DNA from: Cyathus striatus
Lineage: Eukaryota > Basidiomycota > Agaricomycetes > Agaricales > Nidulariaceae
Length of the DNA stretch: 64,000 bases
Direction of reading: 5' to 3'
Assembly (NCBI GenBank): GCA_025738555.1
Contig: JAOVFP010000014.1
Span: 868,001-932,000, forward strand
In this document: positions 12,801 to 24,150 of the stretch, in pieces
Position numbering within the stretch: position 1 is the first letter of the stretch
Layout: each line of letters begins with the position of its first letter
Position numbers and translations under genes: made by a program
Notes under the pieces: generated by a model
Database searches by the model: none
What the model saw: the letters and a program-made list of their open reading frames with translations, nothing else
Told to the model about the DNA's origin: nothing

Positions 12801-13085
12801 TCAGAATCAACGTTATTCATCTTTTGGCTTTTCGCTCCCGACTGCCATCTACTGCGTTTCTTACAGAGGAGACCCGACGCAGTTTTAAATAGGAACGGCA
12901 ACGACCCCACTCGAGTTCCATTTCCAGGGTTGCCCTAGACCATTGTCATTCTCCAAGCGGATACCCGATAATCCACCTTAATCCACGCCATCTACCGTAT
13001 CTCAACATCCTTCCAACATCCCCTCAACACCCATCACACCAGTGTACGCTACACACCCTCTACACCCCCGCACCCTCACACACAA
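9830..13085. other. 3.2 kb without a supported gene
   Basis: CpG content is normal. The stretch contains a diverged repeat pair (listed separately). A 39-codon frame at 11693 (MGSSSSWTHEDV) ends in a possible donor GTGAGT, but no partner exon was found. A 63-codon minus frame at 9925-10116 resembles nothing I know. The last 600 bases are the pyrimidine-rich 5' region of the AMSH gene. Confidence 0.4.
10930..11530. repeat. Diverged direct repeat pair, about 400 bp apart
   Basis: Copy one (about 10935-11115) and copy two (about 11335-11530) share ATGATCCCTTCGATATAATT followed by ACCTTGA, then the segment CAGCGCTAAA with TAAATATATC and a following CCAG. A third trace of the end motif AATATATCTTACCAG lies at about 10439. 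The copies have no open frame and no terminal repeats, so I call this an old tandem duplication of unknown origin. Confidence 0.6.
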
Positions 13086-16000
13086 ATGACAACCCCAACA
13101 CCGCACCCGCACGGGCCCCGACAACGCAGCACCCCTCCTCCAAGCTCAATCGCAGACCTCGTAACACGCGCAATGGACGGCCTATGGGACGACACCAAAG
13201 AACTCAAACACTTCCTCCGCCTCGCCGAAAAATACCGTCGCGAAGGGAAAGAATACTACGACAAAGGCGACCTCGAAAACGCTTTCGTGTATTTCGCAAA
13301 GGCTGCTACGTTAGTCCTTGATAAGATTCCTACGCATAGGGATTATGATGTCAAGTTGAAGCCTATGCATAAGAATAATTTGGGTTTGGTACGTTTTTTT
13401 ACTACTCTTTGGTTTGGGGTGGGTTACTAATGAGGAGAGGGGCGGGTAGAATGGACAGGATATATTGGATAATTTGACTACCATCAAGCCTATTATTGTT
13501 GAGCGGTATCATAATTACCAGCAGTCCCAGCAACAGCAGCAACAACCCTCATCCACATCATCCATCTACGCACCCGCTCCTGCCCCCACACCCACCGGAC
13601 CACCATCCGCCTACGTCTCCTCCACACCCAACAGAAGTCGCAGCACATCCACCCGCGACCGGGGCAGGGAAGGAGGTAGAACAAGAATCGACAGAGACCA
13701 ACGGGCCTACGTGGACGATGAAGTAGCGCGCTGGCGTGCCGGACATGAAAAAGAGTGGGAAGAGCAGGAAAGGGAGCGGGAGCGTCGGGGTCGGCGGTCT
13801 GGGTCTGCTGCACCGGGTGCGCCTGGGGGAGTAGGATCAGGGTATACTATGGTTGCGTCAGGCGGGGAGGAGGAGACGAGGAGGTTGTATGAGGATATGA
13901 GGAGGCGGGAGGCAGAGTTTAGGGCTTCGCAGGATGTGAGAAGGAGGGAGGAGGACAGGGAACGGGAAAGGGAGAAGGAGAGGAGGAAGAAGGAGGAGAA
14001 GGCGAGGAGGAAGAGGGAGGAAGAGGAGGGTATTTTGAGGCGTCAGAGGGAGGCTGAGGATGCTGCGCGGTTAGCCAGGCAGGCTTCTCCGCCTGCTTCA
14101 GCAGCAGCTCCTACAGCTGCCACGCAGCAAAATGCCTCCCTCACCTCTCTGGCATCTCAATCGATGGCGTCGATATCGACTAATGGATCGTCGCCTTCTT
14201 CCATGTTTGGTCAAGCGCATACTCCTACTAGCTCGTTGGCGACTACGCCAAGTGGGAGTATGTATGGATCCCTTTACACGCCTACGCAATCTCAGCCTCA
14301 AGCATCTGGATCAGGATCGGGGGGCTATCGCCCACCATCGAACAATTCCTCTCCGTACCCGCCTCCACCAGCAAGCGCACCTGCGGCTGCATTGAATGGA
14401 TCAGGATCCGGCTTCCCCCCTCCTCCTTCGAGTGCACCTGGAGGAGGAGGAAGCGGATTCTCATCGATATACGCAACGAATCAAACTTCGAGTACGCCTA
14501 CTCCCAGTTCAACGAGCTCGTATCCGTATGGTAATGCCAATACGAATGCGAGGCAGTCAGATACGACGCCTACGACAGCTGCTGTGCATCCTTTGCCGCC
14601 TTTACCTGTTCCTATGAATGGAACTATGGCTATAGGTATGGGTATGGCAGCTATGCCCCCGCCCCCGCAGTCTGCGCCCGTGTATGGGAGTCAGCAGCCT
14701 CAAGGGTATCCGTATGCTTATAGGCCTCCGACGCAGCCTCAGGGTGTACCTGAGAGTTCGATATATGCTGTTGGGCCTCAGCAGGTGGGGCAGCAGGCCC
14801 AGCAGGCATTTCAACCTCAGCAGCAATCTTTCCAGGCTCAACCTCCTCAGCAACAACAACAGCAACAACAACAACAACCCCCACAGCAGCAGCAGCAACC
14901 TCAAGTCCACGCGCCCCAAGCCCGCTCGCGTCCCCCGTCCTTCTTGGGCGACGGTAGCATTAGCTTTTTACCCCTCGAGAGTCCGACGAAATACGAAGGT
15001 GACTCTACGGATTCGGAGAGTCTTGTTGGTGGGAAATCTGGTTGGTGGAAGAAGCACCATGATCAGTTGAAGACTCCTACTAGGAGGTGAGTTTCTTTTC
15101 TTTCCTTTTCTTTATTTCTTTGGGAGGTGGGGGAGTTAAGTGCGGGCTGTCCGCTCGGCGGGGATTGATACTAGTGGGGGGATCCACCGCACGTGTTTAG
15201 ACACGTGTTCGGTTCCAGTCCAGTTGTCTCCTCACCGACCGGGTCCCCGACTCATCGTACCCATCCCACTTCCGATACAGCTTTATACCTTTACTCACAT
15301 ATACCCCTTTCACAGCTCAAGCATCTCAGGTCCTGCACCAGAAACAACCACGTCCCCACCGCCAGCAGACGGTCGGCCAATCGAGTATCCACGCCTCATG
15401 TCCCCGCACCAGCTCAAGCAGGGCTATACGCCCTCCCTTAATTCCATGTTTTCCCCTTTGGATAGTTCGATGTCGATGATGAGCTTGGGATCGGATACGT
15501 TGTTGTTTGATTCGAGGGCGGAGGGGAGTGGGAGTATGCTTTATCCCAGGGAGGCGCTGCCTGTGCAGAGTGCGCCTGTGGGATATGGGATGTATGGGAT
15601 GCAGCAGGTTCCCCCTCCGCTGCACCAACAGCAGCAGCAGCAGTTTCATCATCAGAGGCCGTCGCCGAATAATCGGCCTCCTTTGCCACATCCTCCGAAT
15701 CAGCAGCCTCAGTATCATTATCAGCAGCAGGGGCAGCAGGGTACGTTTTTCTAGTTATCTGACGTGGTGTATGTGGCTTACGCGTATGTATAGATACCGT
15801 TCCCACTTTGAAGACGGTCAGTCTCCCAAGGGACTGTCTACCACGTTTCTTGTCTATCGCCAAGGTGAACACGTCATTGAACAAGGAAACGTGTGGGCTG
15901 CTTCTGGGGAGGGATAAAGGGAACCGATATGTCGTTACGACGCTGTTGGTACCCAAGCAGCATGCGACGAGTGATACGTGTACGATGGACGAAGAGGAGC

Positions 16001-16552
16001 TCGTGATGCAGTTCACGGAGGAGCGGAATTTGATAACGTTGGGATGGGTATGTGTGCTTCCATTCTCGATTAAAACGCATGTCTTAAGCTCTTACCCGTG
16101 TAGATACATACTCACCCCTCGCAGTCATGTATGTCCCCTTTCCTGCTTATTTGAGTAAATGGAGCTAATCGTCGCTGTAGGTTTTATGTCCTCGGTCGAT
16201 CTCCATACGCATTCTGGTTTCCAACGCATGTTGCCTGAGTCGTTCGCGGTTGTGTGTGCGCCCAAGTTTAATCCAAAGTACGTGTTCTTGTACGGTCGAC
16301 TCTTCAATCCTGCTGACGAGGTCGTAGCTTTGGCATATTCAGGCTGACGGATCCGCCTGGTTTGAAGACGGTCCTGGATTGCAAGGCGAAAGAAGCGTTT
16401 CACCCTCATCCTGATGTACCTATATATACTGTGAGCCTGCTTCTTTATTTAGTTTCTGATTTCCTTATCTCTGACCGGGTGTGGCGTAGGATGCGGATAA
16501 GGGCCATGTGCAGATGAGAGATCTACCTCTTGAAATCGTTGATATACGATAG
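13086..16552 (+). CDS. AMSH: AMSH/STAMBP-type JAMM deubiquitinase
   Basis: Eight exons: 13086-13388, 13459-15086, 15316-15740, 15794-16047, 16104-16128, 16181-16277, 16328-16430 and 16490-16552. All phases agree and encode 965 residues. The N-terminus is a USP8-dimerisation/MIT-like helical domain ([11 protein letters not shown]...FRRLAEKY-like helices, NNLGLDILDNL). The middle is a charged coiled coil (about 220-330) and a long Ser/Pro/Gln linker with polyglutamine. The C-terminus is the zinc JAMM domain: ETCGLLLG supplies the Glu, [18 protein letters not shown] the His-x-His and Asp. AMSH enzymes cleave Lys63-linked ubiquitin on endosomes with ESCRT-0; fission yeast Sst2 and human AMSH are the family types. 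Human AMSH is 424 residues, so the linker here is greatly expanded. Exon five is only 25 nt. Confidence 0.92.
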
Positions 16553-17193
16553 TGAATACCTTTGAAATTCTGTTCTATGCACGTTTTTTTCTGCCTTTCC
16601 TCCCATGATATTTTTTGTATGGCTGTAGTTTCGTTTGAAATCGATTCTCTTCTTTTCACTTTTGTTTGCATGAGCACACAATGTACAAAAATACCCTACC
16701 CTTTCGTACATGCATCTCCTTTTCTCATTTTATTCGTTTTACATTAGTGTTGTATTTATATTTTTCGGAGGCATTTGTGTTTGTAGATGCACTAGCTGAA
16801 AAATGCAAGTGTGCGTTGTGGATATCCTTCGGAGTGATTGAGTTTTGCGGTGCGGGGGACACGTGTGGTGCTTCTGGGTGCGTACCCGCTGCCCTGTCTG
16901 TGCCCTTTGCCATTATTCGATGCTTCTTTCGTTTTTGGTCAAGTGCATTGCCTTTATAGGCTGACATTTTGTGGGAGTGATAGAACGCGAAAGTTCCTTC
17001 AAACGCTGTAGTGATACTAAGAGGCTAGAGTATGCTAGGGTATGGGGTTTAAGGTTGTCTTAGGACAGGCAAGTACAATAGGATTTTACAACGTAAAGTC
17101 TTCATACAAAGTACACAACTATTTTTAGCTCAAAGTTAACGCTAGAGTAGACATAAAATAAGCTCTCAGAGTGTGCCACCGGAATCAATGAAT
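16553..17193. other. Convergent 3' spacer between AMSH and the VWA gene
   Basis: The two genes converge here. The stretch is AT-rich and presumably holds both 3' UTRs. The small frames in it have no support. Confidence 0.4.
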
Positions 17194-18357
17194 CTATCTT
17201 CTCTCTTCCTGCCTGTCGATTCTTTTGTTAATTCCTCCGAGCATAATTTTAATCAAAGTCTCGTCGTCCAGGCTTTGTCCTCGATACGGCGTAGTATCCA
17301 CAATATCCTAGTATTGCATGAGTGTATTGTTATATTTGCCTTAAAAGCGAACGTACGCGAGTCCCCATTAAATTAGGCAAGTCATCATCGAGTGATCTAA
17401 GATACTTTGTTGCCCCAGCATCATCACCGACCTGTACGAACTGAATCCCAACCTTGAAAGATTTATGAACACTAGAATTACGAGAAGCATTTGATTGGCT
17501 TACCTGGCTTATTGGGAAACTGTTTCTGTCCAAGCGCTTTGCTATTGTCTCGATAACGCTTGCTGGATCATCCGCTAGATTCCAAAAATGTCACAAAAGT
17601 TCTCATACCACGACAAGGGCGACACTCACTAGGAATACCATCCGTAATAACGATATAAACCACAGGCTTCATGTACTCGTCATATGTATCAGGGTATTTG
17701 CGACACATTGCTTCCGCATCGGTGAGATAACCGCCAACTATTTTGTCCAGACGAGCACCTATCGGTGTACAACCACTGGGATTTACGGAGTGGAAGAAGT
17801 TGTAGACAGCTTGCGAGCTCTGATAGGTAATTGTTAATTCGTGGTTCTGTCATTATAATAGTACATATACGCACATTTAGATCTTTTCCAACTTGCTTGC
17901 TATTTAAGAAATAAATGTCTACTCCGTCATCGTCGTATTTAGCGACTTTCTGGACCAATTTAGCCAATGCATCTGTAGCCTAGAACGTTTCAGTTAGCAG
18001 CTTAGAATTACCTATAAACGCTGGTATGCTTGCCTCGTCCCATCGTGACCCTTTCATGGAGCCAGAATCGTCAACGATGAACACTATGTCGTACTTCGCA
18101 AGAGTCTGCAGAGCATGATCCTCGGAGTTTGTGGCTTGTCGCTCACTATTGTCGCGAACGAAGGTCTTACGGAAGGTTGAACCAAGACCAGAACTGGTAT
18201 CTGTAACTTCATTGTAGGAGGGTGGAGCAGCGGGAATTGTCGAAATACGATGTGAAGCTTCCCATGAATTATTTTGTGGCTGATTTACTCGGTTCTGTTT
18301 TGCTTGCAAATTGTCTTTACGAGTCTTCTTTGAACGCTTGGAGTTTGAGTTACCCAT
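17194..18357 (-). CDS. von Willebrand factor A-domain protein
   Basis: Six exons (18357-18034, 17979-17875, 17819-17630, 17574-17504, 17452-17357, 17307-17194) encode 299 residues in agreeing phases. The start MGNSNSKRSKKTRK resembles an N-myristoylation signal plus basic patch, suggesting membrane attachment. The VWA domain starts near residue 90: YDIVFIVDDSGSM carries the MIDAS DxSxS motif, followed by DDDGVDIYFLNSK, NPSGCTPIGARL (MIDAS Thr), VVYIVITDGIPTDDP (third MIDAS Asp), VGIQFVQVGDD and DIVDTTPY. This is a cytoplasmic VWA family common in basidiomycetes; its function is unknown. Intron one has a GC donor (GAG|GCAAGC), and intron four is 51 nt and open in frame. Confidence 0.85.
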
Positions 18358-18424
18358 GGGTGGTGCAGATAAAAGATGTTCGGATAGGCGGGTAGATGAT
18401 ATCGAGTAAGAGTGTTAATCGGTT

Positions 18425-18440
18425 CGAGTATATATAGGCA
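18425..18440 (-). promoter_or_regulatory. TATA box of the VWA gene
   Basis: On the minus strand the sequence reads CCTATATATACTC, about 70 bp upstream of the ATG at 18357. It is a normal fungal TATA position for a gene with a short leader. Confidence 0.5.
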
Positions 18441-18444
18441 GAGA

Positions 18445-19410
18445 TCCTGCAATTCAATAAGAGTCAATTGGTTAAGCTGCTCAATGCTCAATGTATTCAA
18501 TAACTATTGCGATGCCAGTGCAGGGGCTGTCTTTTAATTGCAGAAGGAACTCGACAAGACACTGAGGGAGACTGCTGCGTTGAAGTACGTATGCCCCAAA
18601 TTCGAAGTAGTCAGTGCCAAATTGATGACTAGTGCTAGTGACCCTTTACGCAGGCAGACACGTGTGGTAATAAGCTACTTACAGTTACTGATTTTGTTAC
18701 TGAATTATTCATCAGTTCAGAGAAACGATTTCAAGTTGTAGGTAAATTGCACTAGCCTGGCAGTTCTTTCTGGATCGTGAGGTCAGCGCTATTGTAGTAG
18801 TACCTAAATAAATAGTACTTACTGAGGTGCGCAGGTAACTTAGACTTAGATCACACAATATTAGGAGGGGAAATGGGGAATGGATTCACACTTATTGTAC
18901 ATACAATTTCGTTGTAATTTTATACTAGTTAATATATCTACAACATTCTACATAGTTCTACATGATGTACTCCACAATGAACGCGTTCTCGGACATACCG
19001 GTGAACTCGTTGATGCGCGAATGTTCGTGCCGCTTCTGGCTTGCACATGCACAACAAGCGCATCGAGGATACTTGCTAGGTATTACTTAATGTCGAAACA
19101 CTGCCTTTTATTCATCTTTCTCAGACTATCCTCATACACATGTAATTTACACATACCTTAAGCTATTCCATTTCACGTACCTGCGCAATAATTATATTTA
19201 ATTCCGAACTTTATGTATGACGTCATCATACTTTCATTGCGGCCATTGTATCATTACTTAAGCTTACGAATAAAACCAGCTGAATCATAGCGTCTCACAG
19301 GCTTGAATTAATTCAGCTGATTCATGACTCACAGCATCGCTATAAATTGTTCCATTTCGCTCATCTCCTTTCCACGCATCATCCTTTCGAACATTTTCAT
19401 ACATCTAACC
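18445..19410. other. Non-coding spacer with divergent promoters
   Basis: No supported gene. Near 19277-19325 the motif CAGCTGAATCAT recurs in inverted form (TTCAGCTGATTCAT). A TATA-like CTATAAATTG at 19340 lies about 70 bp before the next coding start. Confidence 0.4.
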
Positions 19411-19913
19411 AGTGAGTTACTTTCATATTTTCCGCGTTCTTATACTTATTTTCTTCGTTTTCCCTCTTTTATCTAGTGGCTGAAAAGCAAGAGAATAAAT
19501 CCCGTTCGATGGTGGCCAGCTCTCGGAGGGTCATCAACAAGAAGAGAGAGCTTCTTCCTGTCACCGGAAACCACCCGATCAATAACGTCTGGGCAGATAG
19601 TCTTGGTCAAAAGTTCGCCAATCTTCTCGAAGCCAAGAAGGTTAACTGGAACTCCATGAACGTTGTAAGAATGCGCTATTTGGACGAAGAGGAGTCCTCA
19701 AGTGATGCTCCCGTGGTCATATGGATTGGCATAGTGCCTTCATCGCTCTCTGGAGATGACGGCCAACTTGTGGTTTCCGAGTGCTTAAATATTCTCAAGG
19801 AATACGATCTCACCGACGTGGAAGTTGACATTCTTGAGACAGTTATGTGGCCGTCCTGGCGCAACCCACCCCTAGACAGTGACGTTCTTTATTTTACCAC
19901 TACGCTTAACTAG
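19411..19913 (+). CDS. Conserved Agaricomycete protein of unknown function, short form
   Basis: The start codon appears to be split by an intron. A at 19411 ends exon one (CCA|GTGAGT) and TG at 19477 begins exon two (ATCTAG|TGGCTG), giving ATG GCT. The protein has 145 residues and ends at 19913. The segment PVVIWIGIVPSSLSGDDG, then LKEYDLTDVEVDILE, resembles the N-terminal block of a larger Agaricomycete family whose C-terminal half I recall as protease-like. That half is absent, so this is a short or truncated member. No signal peptide or membrane segment is present. The family assignment rests on memory. Confidence 0.6.
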
Positions 19914-20085
19914 TAATAGATTGTAGAAATTCGATCAACAGTGATGAGAGCCATGAAAAATAATTTTTGAAAAGAATGTAAAGATTAAGTAACACCTTTT
20001 AGTTTACTACACCAAACTAGTAACAGATTATAGAAACTCGATGAATAGAGATGAGAGCTACGAGAAATAATTTTAAAGAAAGTAG
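19907..20085. repeat. Tandem duplication of the 3' flank, about 105-bp unit
   Basis: AACTAGTAATAGATTGTAGA at 19908 recurs as AACTAGTAACAGATTATAGA at about 20015. Both are followed by the matching elements GATGAGAGC and AGAAATAATTTT/AAAAATAATTTT. The first copy overlaps the stop codon of the gene before it, so the duplicated unit includes the gene's last codons. Confidence 0.7.
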
Positions 20086-20089
20086 AGCT

Positions 20090-20568
20090 GTTGAGTTTTA
20101 ATAGATCTTCGTTGATATTAACTTAACGCCGATCAGCGCGTCAATCTAGTGATTCGAAGCTTTGAATCACAGCGTGCTGCTGTTCACTAGGGTTCACCAG
20201 AACTTTATTAGAGCACTTGGACAAGGACGGAGGTAGACAAATATTAGTCAGTGCTGCGTAGTTAGTAGCAATGCATTGATTTGACTTACCAAAATGAAAT
20301 ACAAGCTGGGTCTAGAATATGTTGAATTTCATTGTCCGCTTTCTGAGTCTCTATGATTTGTCTTCATTTAGTAGTGCGGAAGAAAATCCATTGTTAAACG
20401 TAGAAACACGCGGGTCCGGCATGCATTCTATTGGAGCTCGCGGACTCTGAAATATGATATAAGAAAGGTCAGTGTGCTGCGCACCTTTCTTTCTATCAGA
20501 CCCCCCATCTCCGCTATCGTGTCCCGTACTCAACCCTCTCCATATCCTGCCCGTTATCTAATTTCAAC
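20090..20568. other. Non-coding upstream region
   Basis: No gene seen. A TATA-like TATGATATAAG at about 20452 precedes the small gene that starts at 20569 by roughly 110 bp. Confidence 0.35.
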
Positions 20569-20984
20569 ATGTCTTGCAATAATCAATCCACTTTCCAATC
20601 CTCCACCTCAACGCAGCCCACAATAGGTAAGATAATCAATTGAATTGTTTTGATTTAAGGTACTAATCACCGCACCTTCTAGCTAACATATGTACCCAGT
20701 TCTTCTGGGAAACAATGCAGACGTCTAATATATCGCCCAAGCGAAAGTTTAACTCTGATATTGGGGATTCTACATCCACCTCAAGTCGGGAAACAACTCC
20801 TACGACTTCGAAAAGCAGCGAAGTCGAGTCAGACGATGAGGACGTGATTGAGTTCGTTATGACTTCCTCGAAGCCTCGCCGTGCTGTGAAGTCGTTGCCT
20901 CGAAGGGCAGTTGAAGGCGGTTACGGTACTTCGCAACTTCAGCGAATGGGGGACTATTATCCACATGATTTGTTTGATATTTAA
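20569..20984 (+). CDS. Small Ser-rich acidic/basic protein, unrecognised
   Basis: Exon one 20569-20626 and exon two 20683-20984 join in phase through a 56-bp intron (ATAG|GTAAGA...TTCTAG) and encode 119 residues. The sequence has a Gln/Ser/Thr-rich start, NICTQFFWETMQ, a Ser/Thr-rich stretch, the acidic run EVESDDEDVIEF, a basic run (SKPRRAVKSLPRRAVE) and the end GDYYPHDLFDI. No domain, signal peptide or membrane segment is recognised. Alternating acidic and basic tracts suggest a disordered nuclear or cytoplasmic protein, but that is a guess. The model rests on splice consensus and phase only. Confidence 0.5.
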
Positions 20985-22328
20985 TCGGATTTAATCATTC
21001 AATAATGACATGTACGATGGCTCCTACTACTAGGGTTCAATGCTTTGGTCATTGTAAGACTACTACATAATACTGGTTATGAACGCACGATGAAGCGTGG
21101 TATTTGTCAGTTTTTACACTGGTCCAAAAGTCAGCACAAGAAAAGTCCTTCAACCGTTCAAAGTTGAGCACTGAAGTCTATGTCAAATTCGTGTTTTCAT
21201 ACAGTTTGAAAGAGGTTCGTAAGATTATTGTTCACACAACAAAGTAGTAATTAAATCATTCATAATGTTTACATATTGTGCTTGCAGTTATTTTATAAAG
21301 CTAGTTCATTTACTAGTTTTTATTAGCAGAACAACGACCGGTAGTTGGGCCAGAGTAGGCTTGTCACACTTCGGCGGCTGGACCAAGGTTGACTGACAGT
21401 GACCGATGTTTATCTTCAACTTGAAGTATGTACTTCATCTTATCTCTAATTTGCTTTAAAAGCGTATGCTAAACACACGCAAGCAAACGCACATACCGTA
21501 CGTACTTTTGCCTGCACTGATCAAAACCTATGACGTTCACTACTTTACTTCAATCCGATCTTGGTCTATTGCACGGCCTAACCTAATTCGACAGTTCCTG
21601 TACTTGTTCGATCTTTCAGCTAGTGCAGTGTGCTAGCCTGTGCTAGCCCTGTTGGCCGCCCTTTTATCATGATATCCTTGGCCTAAACCAGTGCGGGGTA
21701 AACGTGCCGAATGACCCGCTGGTATATTTTCATCAGGATCACACTGATTTGCGCTATATATGTATCTACTCGACGTATTCTATGGTGCTCGATGATCTTT
21801 TGGGATTGATGACTGCCTAACTTTGTCTAGAGCTCAATCCTCAGCGCTCGTTCTTTGCTCCTATGCATTGTTGCAAAGGCTCGGAAAGGACCTACCAAGC
21901 ACAGCCTCCTGTATAGCGTTTGTTTCAAGCGCCATTAATCACGACTAAGTAAAGGGGTGGGAAAGTAATAATTATGCCCGCAATCAGCACCTCGATTCGG
22001 CTTAGGTTTGATTTACGGTTATTAATACGTTTGGAGAAAGTGGGGACCTCTTACAACTTACGTCCGCATTCTTTCTTTCTTCCTACCGCTTCCTTCCGAG
22101 ACTCACGTCCTCAAGCCTTGCAGTCTCTTTTCATTTTTTGTTTCTTCTTTTTCCTTCTTGCTTTGCTATTTCAAGTCATTGCACTTGTTCTTATTTCTGT
22201 TGCGGGCCACCTCTGACGACCTTCATTCACGAAAATTGACAAAGCCGTTATCCTTTGGAACCGATCCTAAAGCCGATCTTCCTGTGGACACCCTATCTCC
22301 TCTTCTAATAACGCCTACTCCACCTACT
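20985..22328. other. 1.3 kb non-coding spacer
   Basis: No supported gene. The last 250 bases are pyrimidine-rich (runs of TTTTCTTT and CTTTCTTT), as expected for the leader of the gene at 22329. Confidence 0.4.
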
Positions 22329-22992
22329 ATGCCTCATCCTTATGCTGGATCTGCGGGATACATATACGCCAATGGAGTGAGCTGGCACCTCGTTTTCTGG
22401 GCGTCTACTGAACTTAATTAATTTCCTTCCGTTCCAGCGCATGGCCGCCGAATCAGATCCAAGCTTTCGGTTATACCGGTCAAGGGAGAGTCCCCCACGG
22501 GCCCCACCCCCTCTGCCCGAAAAACCTCGCGTCGTGTGTTTACTACATCCTCATCTCAAATTTCGTTAATCTCTTTTCAGAACAACGTGGACCGTTTTGC
22601 GTCGACTCGAAATCGCAAAGAGACGCACAGATACAAACCACATAACAGATCTGAAAGCGATCTACGTCCCATACGTCGAGAGGATATTGGAGGCTCAGAA
22701 TTGCGCTTCACCTCTGAAAGTTCGAGCGGTCCCCGAGACACGTTGAAACGAGTGTACAAGGTATTTTCTTTTCTTTTTTACAACAAATTACCCTTTAACA
22801 TATTGTACCCAGTCAATGAAAAAACGATTCGCAAGAATGCGAGACGCAATTGATACGAGGAGAAGCCGGATAGAGAGTTCCCGGTCTTTTCGGTCTGTTC
22901 ATCCCTTTCAAATCACCTGGCCGAAGAGGTTGATCCCTCGTCGACGTATCCAGAGATTGAGCATGATCTTTTGGGCCTCGGATCAGTGGTAG
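22329..22992 (+). CDS. Small basic four-exon protein, unrecognised
   Basis: Exons 22329-22376, 22438-22533, 22581-22760 and 22813-22992 each have whole-codon length and encode 167 residues. Introns are 46-61 nt with GTGAGC, GTGTGT and GTATTT donors. The protein starts MPHPYAGSAGYIYANG, has a proline run (SPPRAPPPLPEKPR), a Arg-rich middle (RNRKETHRYKPHNRSESD), a Ser-rich segment and a strongly basic C-terminus (MKKRFARMRDAIDTRRS...IPRRRIQRL). No domain is recognised; the charge suggests nucleic-acid or membrane-surface contact, which is inference. Four exons in consistent phase are the main support. Confidence 0.55.
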
Positions 22993-23241
22993 TGGGCCGG
23001 CTGCTACGTTATTTTTGTTTGATGCATCTCTGGGAGATGCAGTTTGTTATGACGTTCTGGATATCGTTCGCTATTTAGTCAAGTCCCTTTATGTATTCAC
23101 GATCTTACTTGTACTTATTCATAGTAATTGATTTACATTGTTAACAACATTCGATATTGTCCGGGTGAACAAACATATGGTACATGGTACATAAGCAGGG
23201 AGGTCACCGATTTACTATGTCGAATCGTAGAGGCTATGTAT

Positions 23242-24018
23242 TTACTTCAAATCAGACCACCCATCATCTTTATCAAAGCGAATGATGGAGTTATCCTTCT
23301 TCCTTGCATAAACAGAATTTCCTACTGCAATGCCCATAACCTGATCATTGCCATCAAGAATCCCATTCCACTTTTTATGGGACTCATCATAACACCAAAC
23401 ACTTCCATCGCGATGACGCTGGAACACCCCCGCAGGCCCAGCAGCAATCTCAACCGTATCCTTATTCCCATCGATCTCATCCCAAGAAGACCCGTTATAC
23501 CGATAAACAGCTCCGTTCTTGTGAATCTGATAGATCCTACCGCCACCCGCGACGATGGACAGCGTATCAGGATTTTTGTCAATCTGAGCCCATCCCTGCG
23601 ATCCGAGGTACTTCCAAATCGCACCGTAGCTATGGAGCTGGTACAAGCTATCGTCAGTATCGACAGCAATAGCAACAGTGTCCTTGTTGCTGTCGATCAA
23701 GTCCCAAGTTTTTCCGTTGTACCGGTAGATAGCCCCCTCGCGGTGGGTCTGATAGACGTAGTTGGCGCTGGCGGCAATGCCGATGGTGTCGGGGTTATTG
23801 TCGATGTTATCCCAGGAGCTTCCGTTGTACACCCAGATGGACCCTCCTTTGTGGTATTGGTAGACGCGGTTGCCGACTGCGATTTGGAGGGTATCGGGGT
23901 TGGCGTCGATTTCTTTCCATCCTTTTCCGGAGCCGAGGAATTGGTAGATTATACCATTTCCACGGAGGTCGTAGACAGAGCTGTTGAATACGACGGTTTT
24001 GGGGCGTTGCACAGACAT
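23242..24018 (-). CDS. Tectonin/tachylectin-like beta-propeller lectin
   Basis: A single exon of 258 residues starting MSVQRPKTVVF; the frame is open 61 codons further upstream, but that part is probably leader because a TATA box lies within it. At least six repeats of about 37 residues follow the pattern W-x2-ID-x-NPDT-x-x-IA-x(5)-YQ-H-x2-G-A-I-W/Y-x-Y-x-G (for example WDNIDNNPDTIGIAA, YQTHREGAIYRYNG). This matches the beta-propeller repeats of tectonin and tachylectin-type lectins. Fungal tectonins such as Laccaria Tec2 bind O-methylated glycans and act against nematodes and bacteria. There is no signal peptide, as is usual for fungal defence lectins stored in the cytoplasm. Substrate specificity cannot be read from the sequence. 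Confidence 0.75.
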   Translation of the reverse strand: MSVQRPKTVVFNSSVYDLRGNGIIYQFLGSGKGWKEIDANPDTLQIAVGNRVYQYHKGGSIWVYNGSSWDNIDNNPDTIGIAASANYVYQTHREGAIYRYNGKTWDLIDSNKDTVAIAVDTDDSLYQLHSYGAIWKYLGSQGWAQIDKNPDTLSIVAGGGRIYQIHKNGAVYRYNGSSWDEIDGNKDTVEIAAGPAGVFQRHRDGSVWCYDESHKKWNGILDGNDQVMGIAVGNSVYARKKDNSIIRFDKDDGWSDLK

Positions 24019-24150
24019 GGTAGTATATATTTCTATGAGAAATTGATCAGTGGCGAAGTATGTGCAGAGAAAGAGGTTACACACCGTGCAGTAGTTAAGT
24101 GAATTGAATAACAGAGGTTGTTGGGATCCCTTACAGCAACGACTAAGTCC

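Noticed and set aside
12076..12888. Several 60-90 codon frames before AMSH
   Set aside because: They overlap each other on both strands in the GC-rich leader region and have no recognisable content.
23128..24102. 324-codon plus-strand frame opposite the lectin
   Set aside because: It is the antisense of the regular tectonin repeats; its composition (Ile/Val/Pro-rich) matches no protein and the minus frame has clear repeats.
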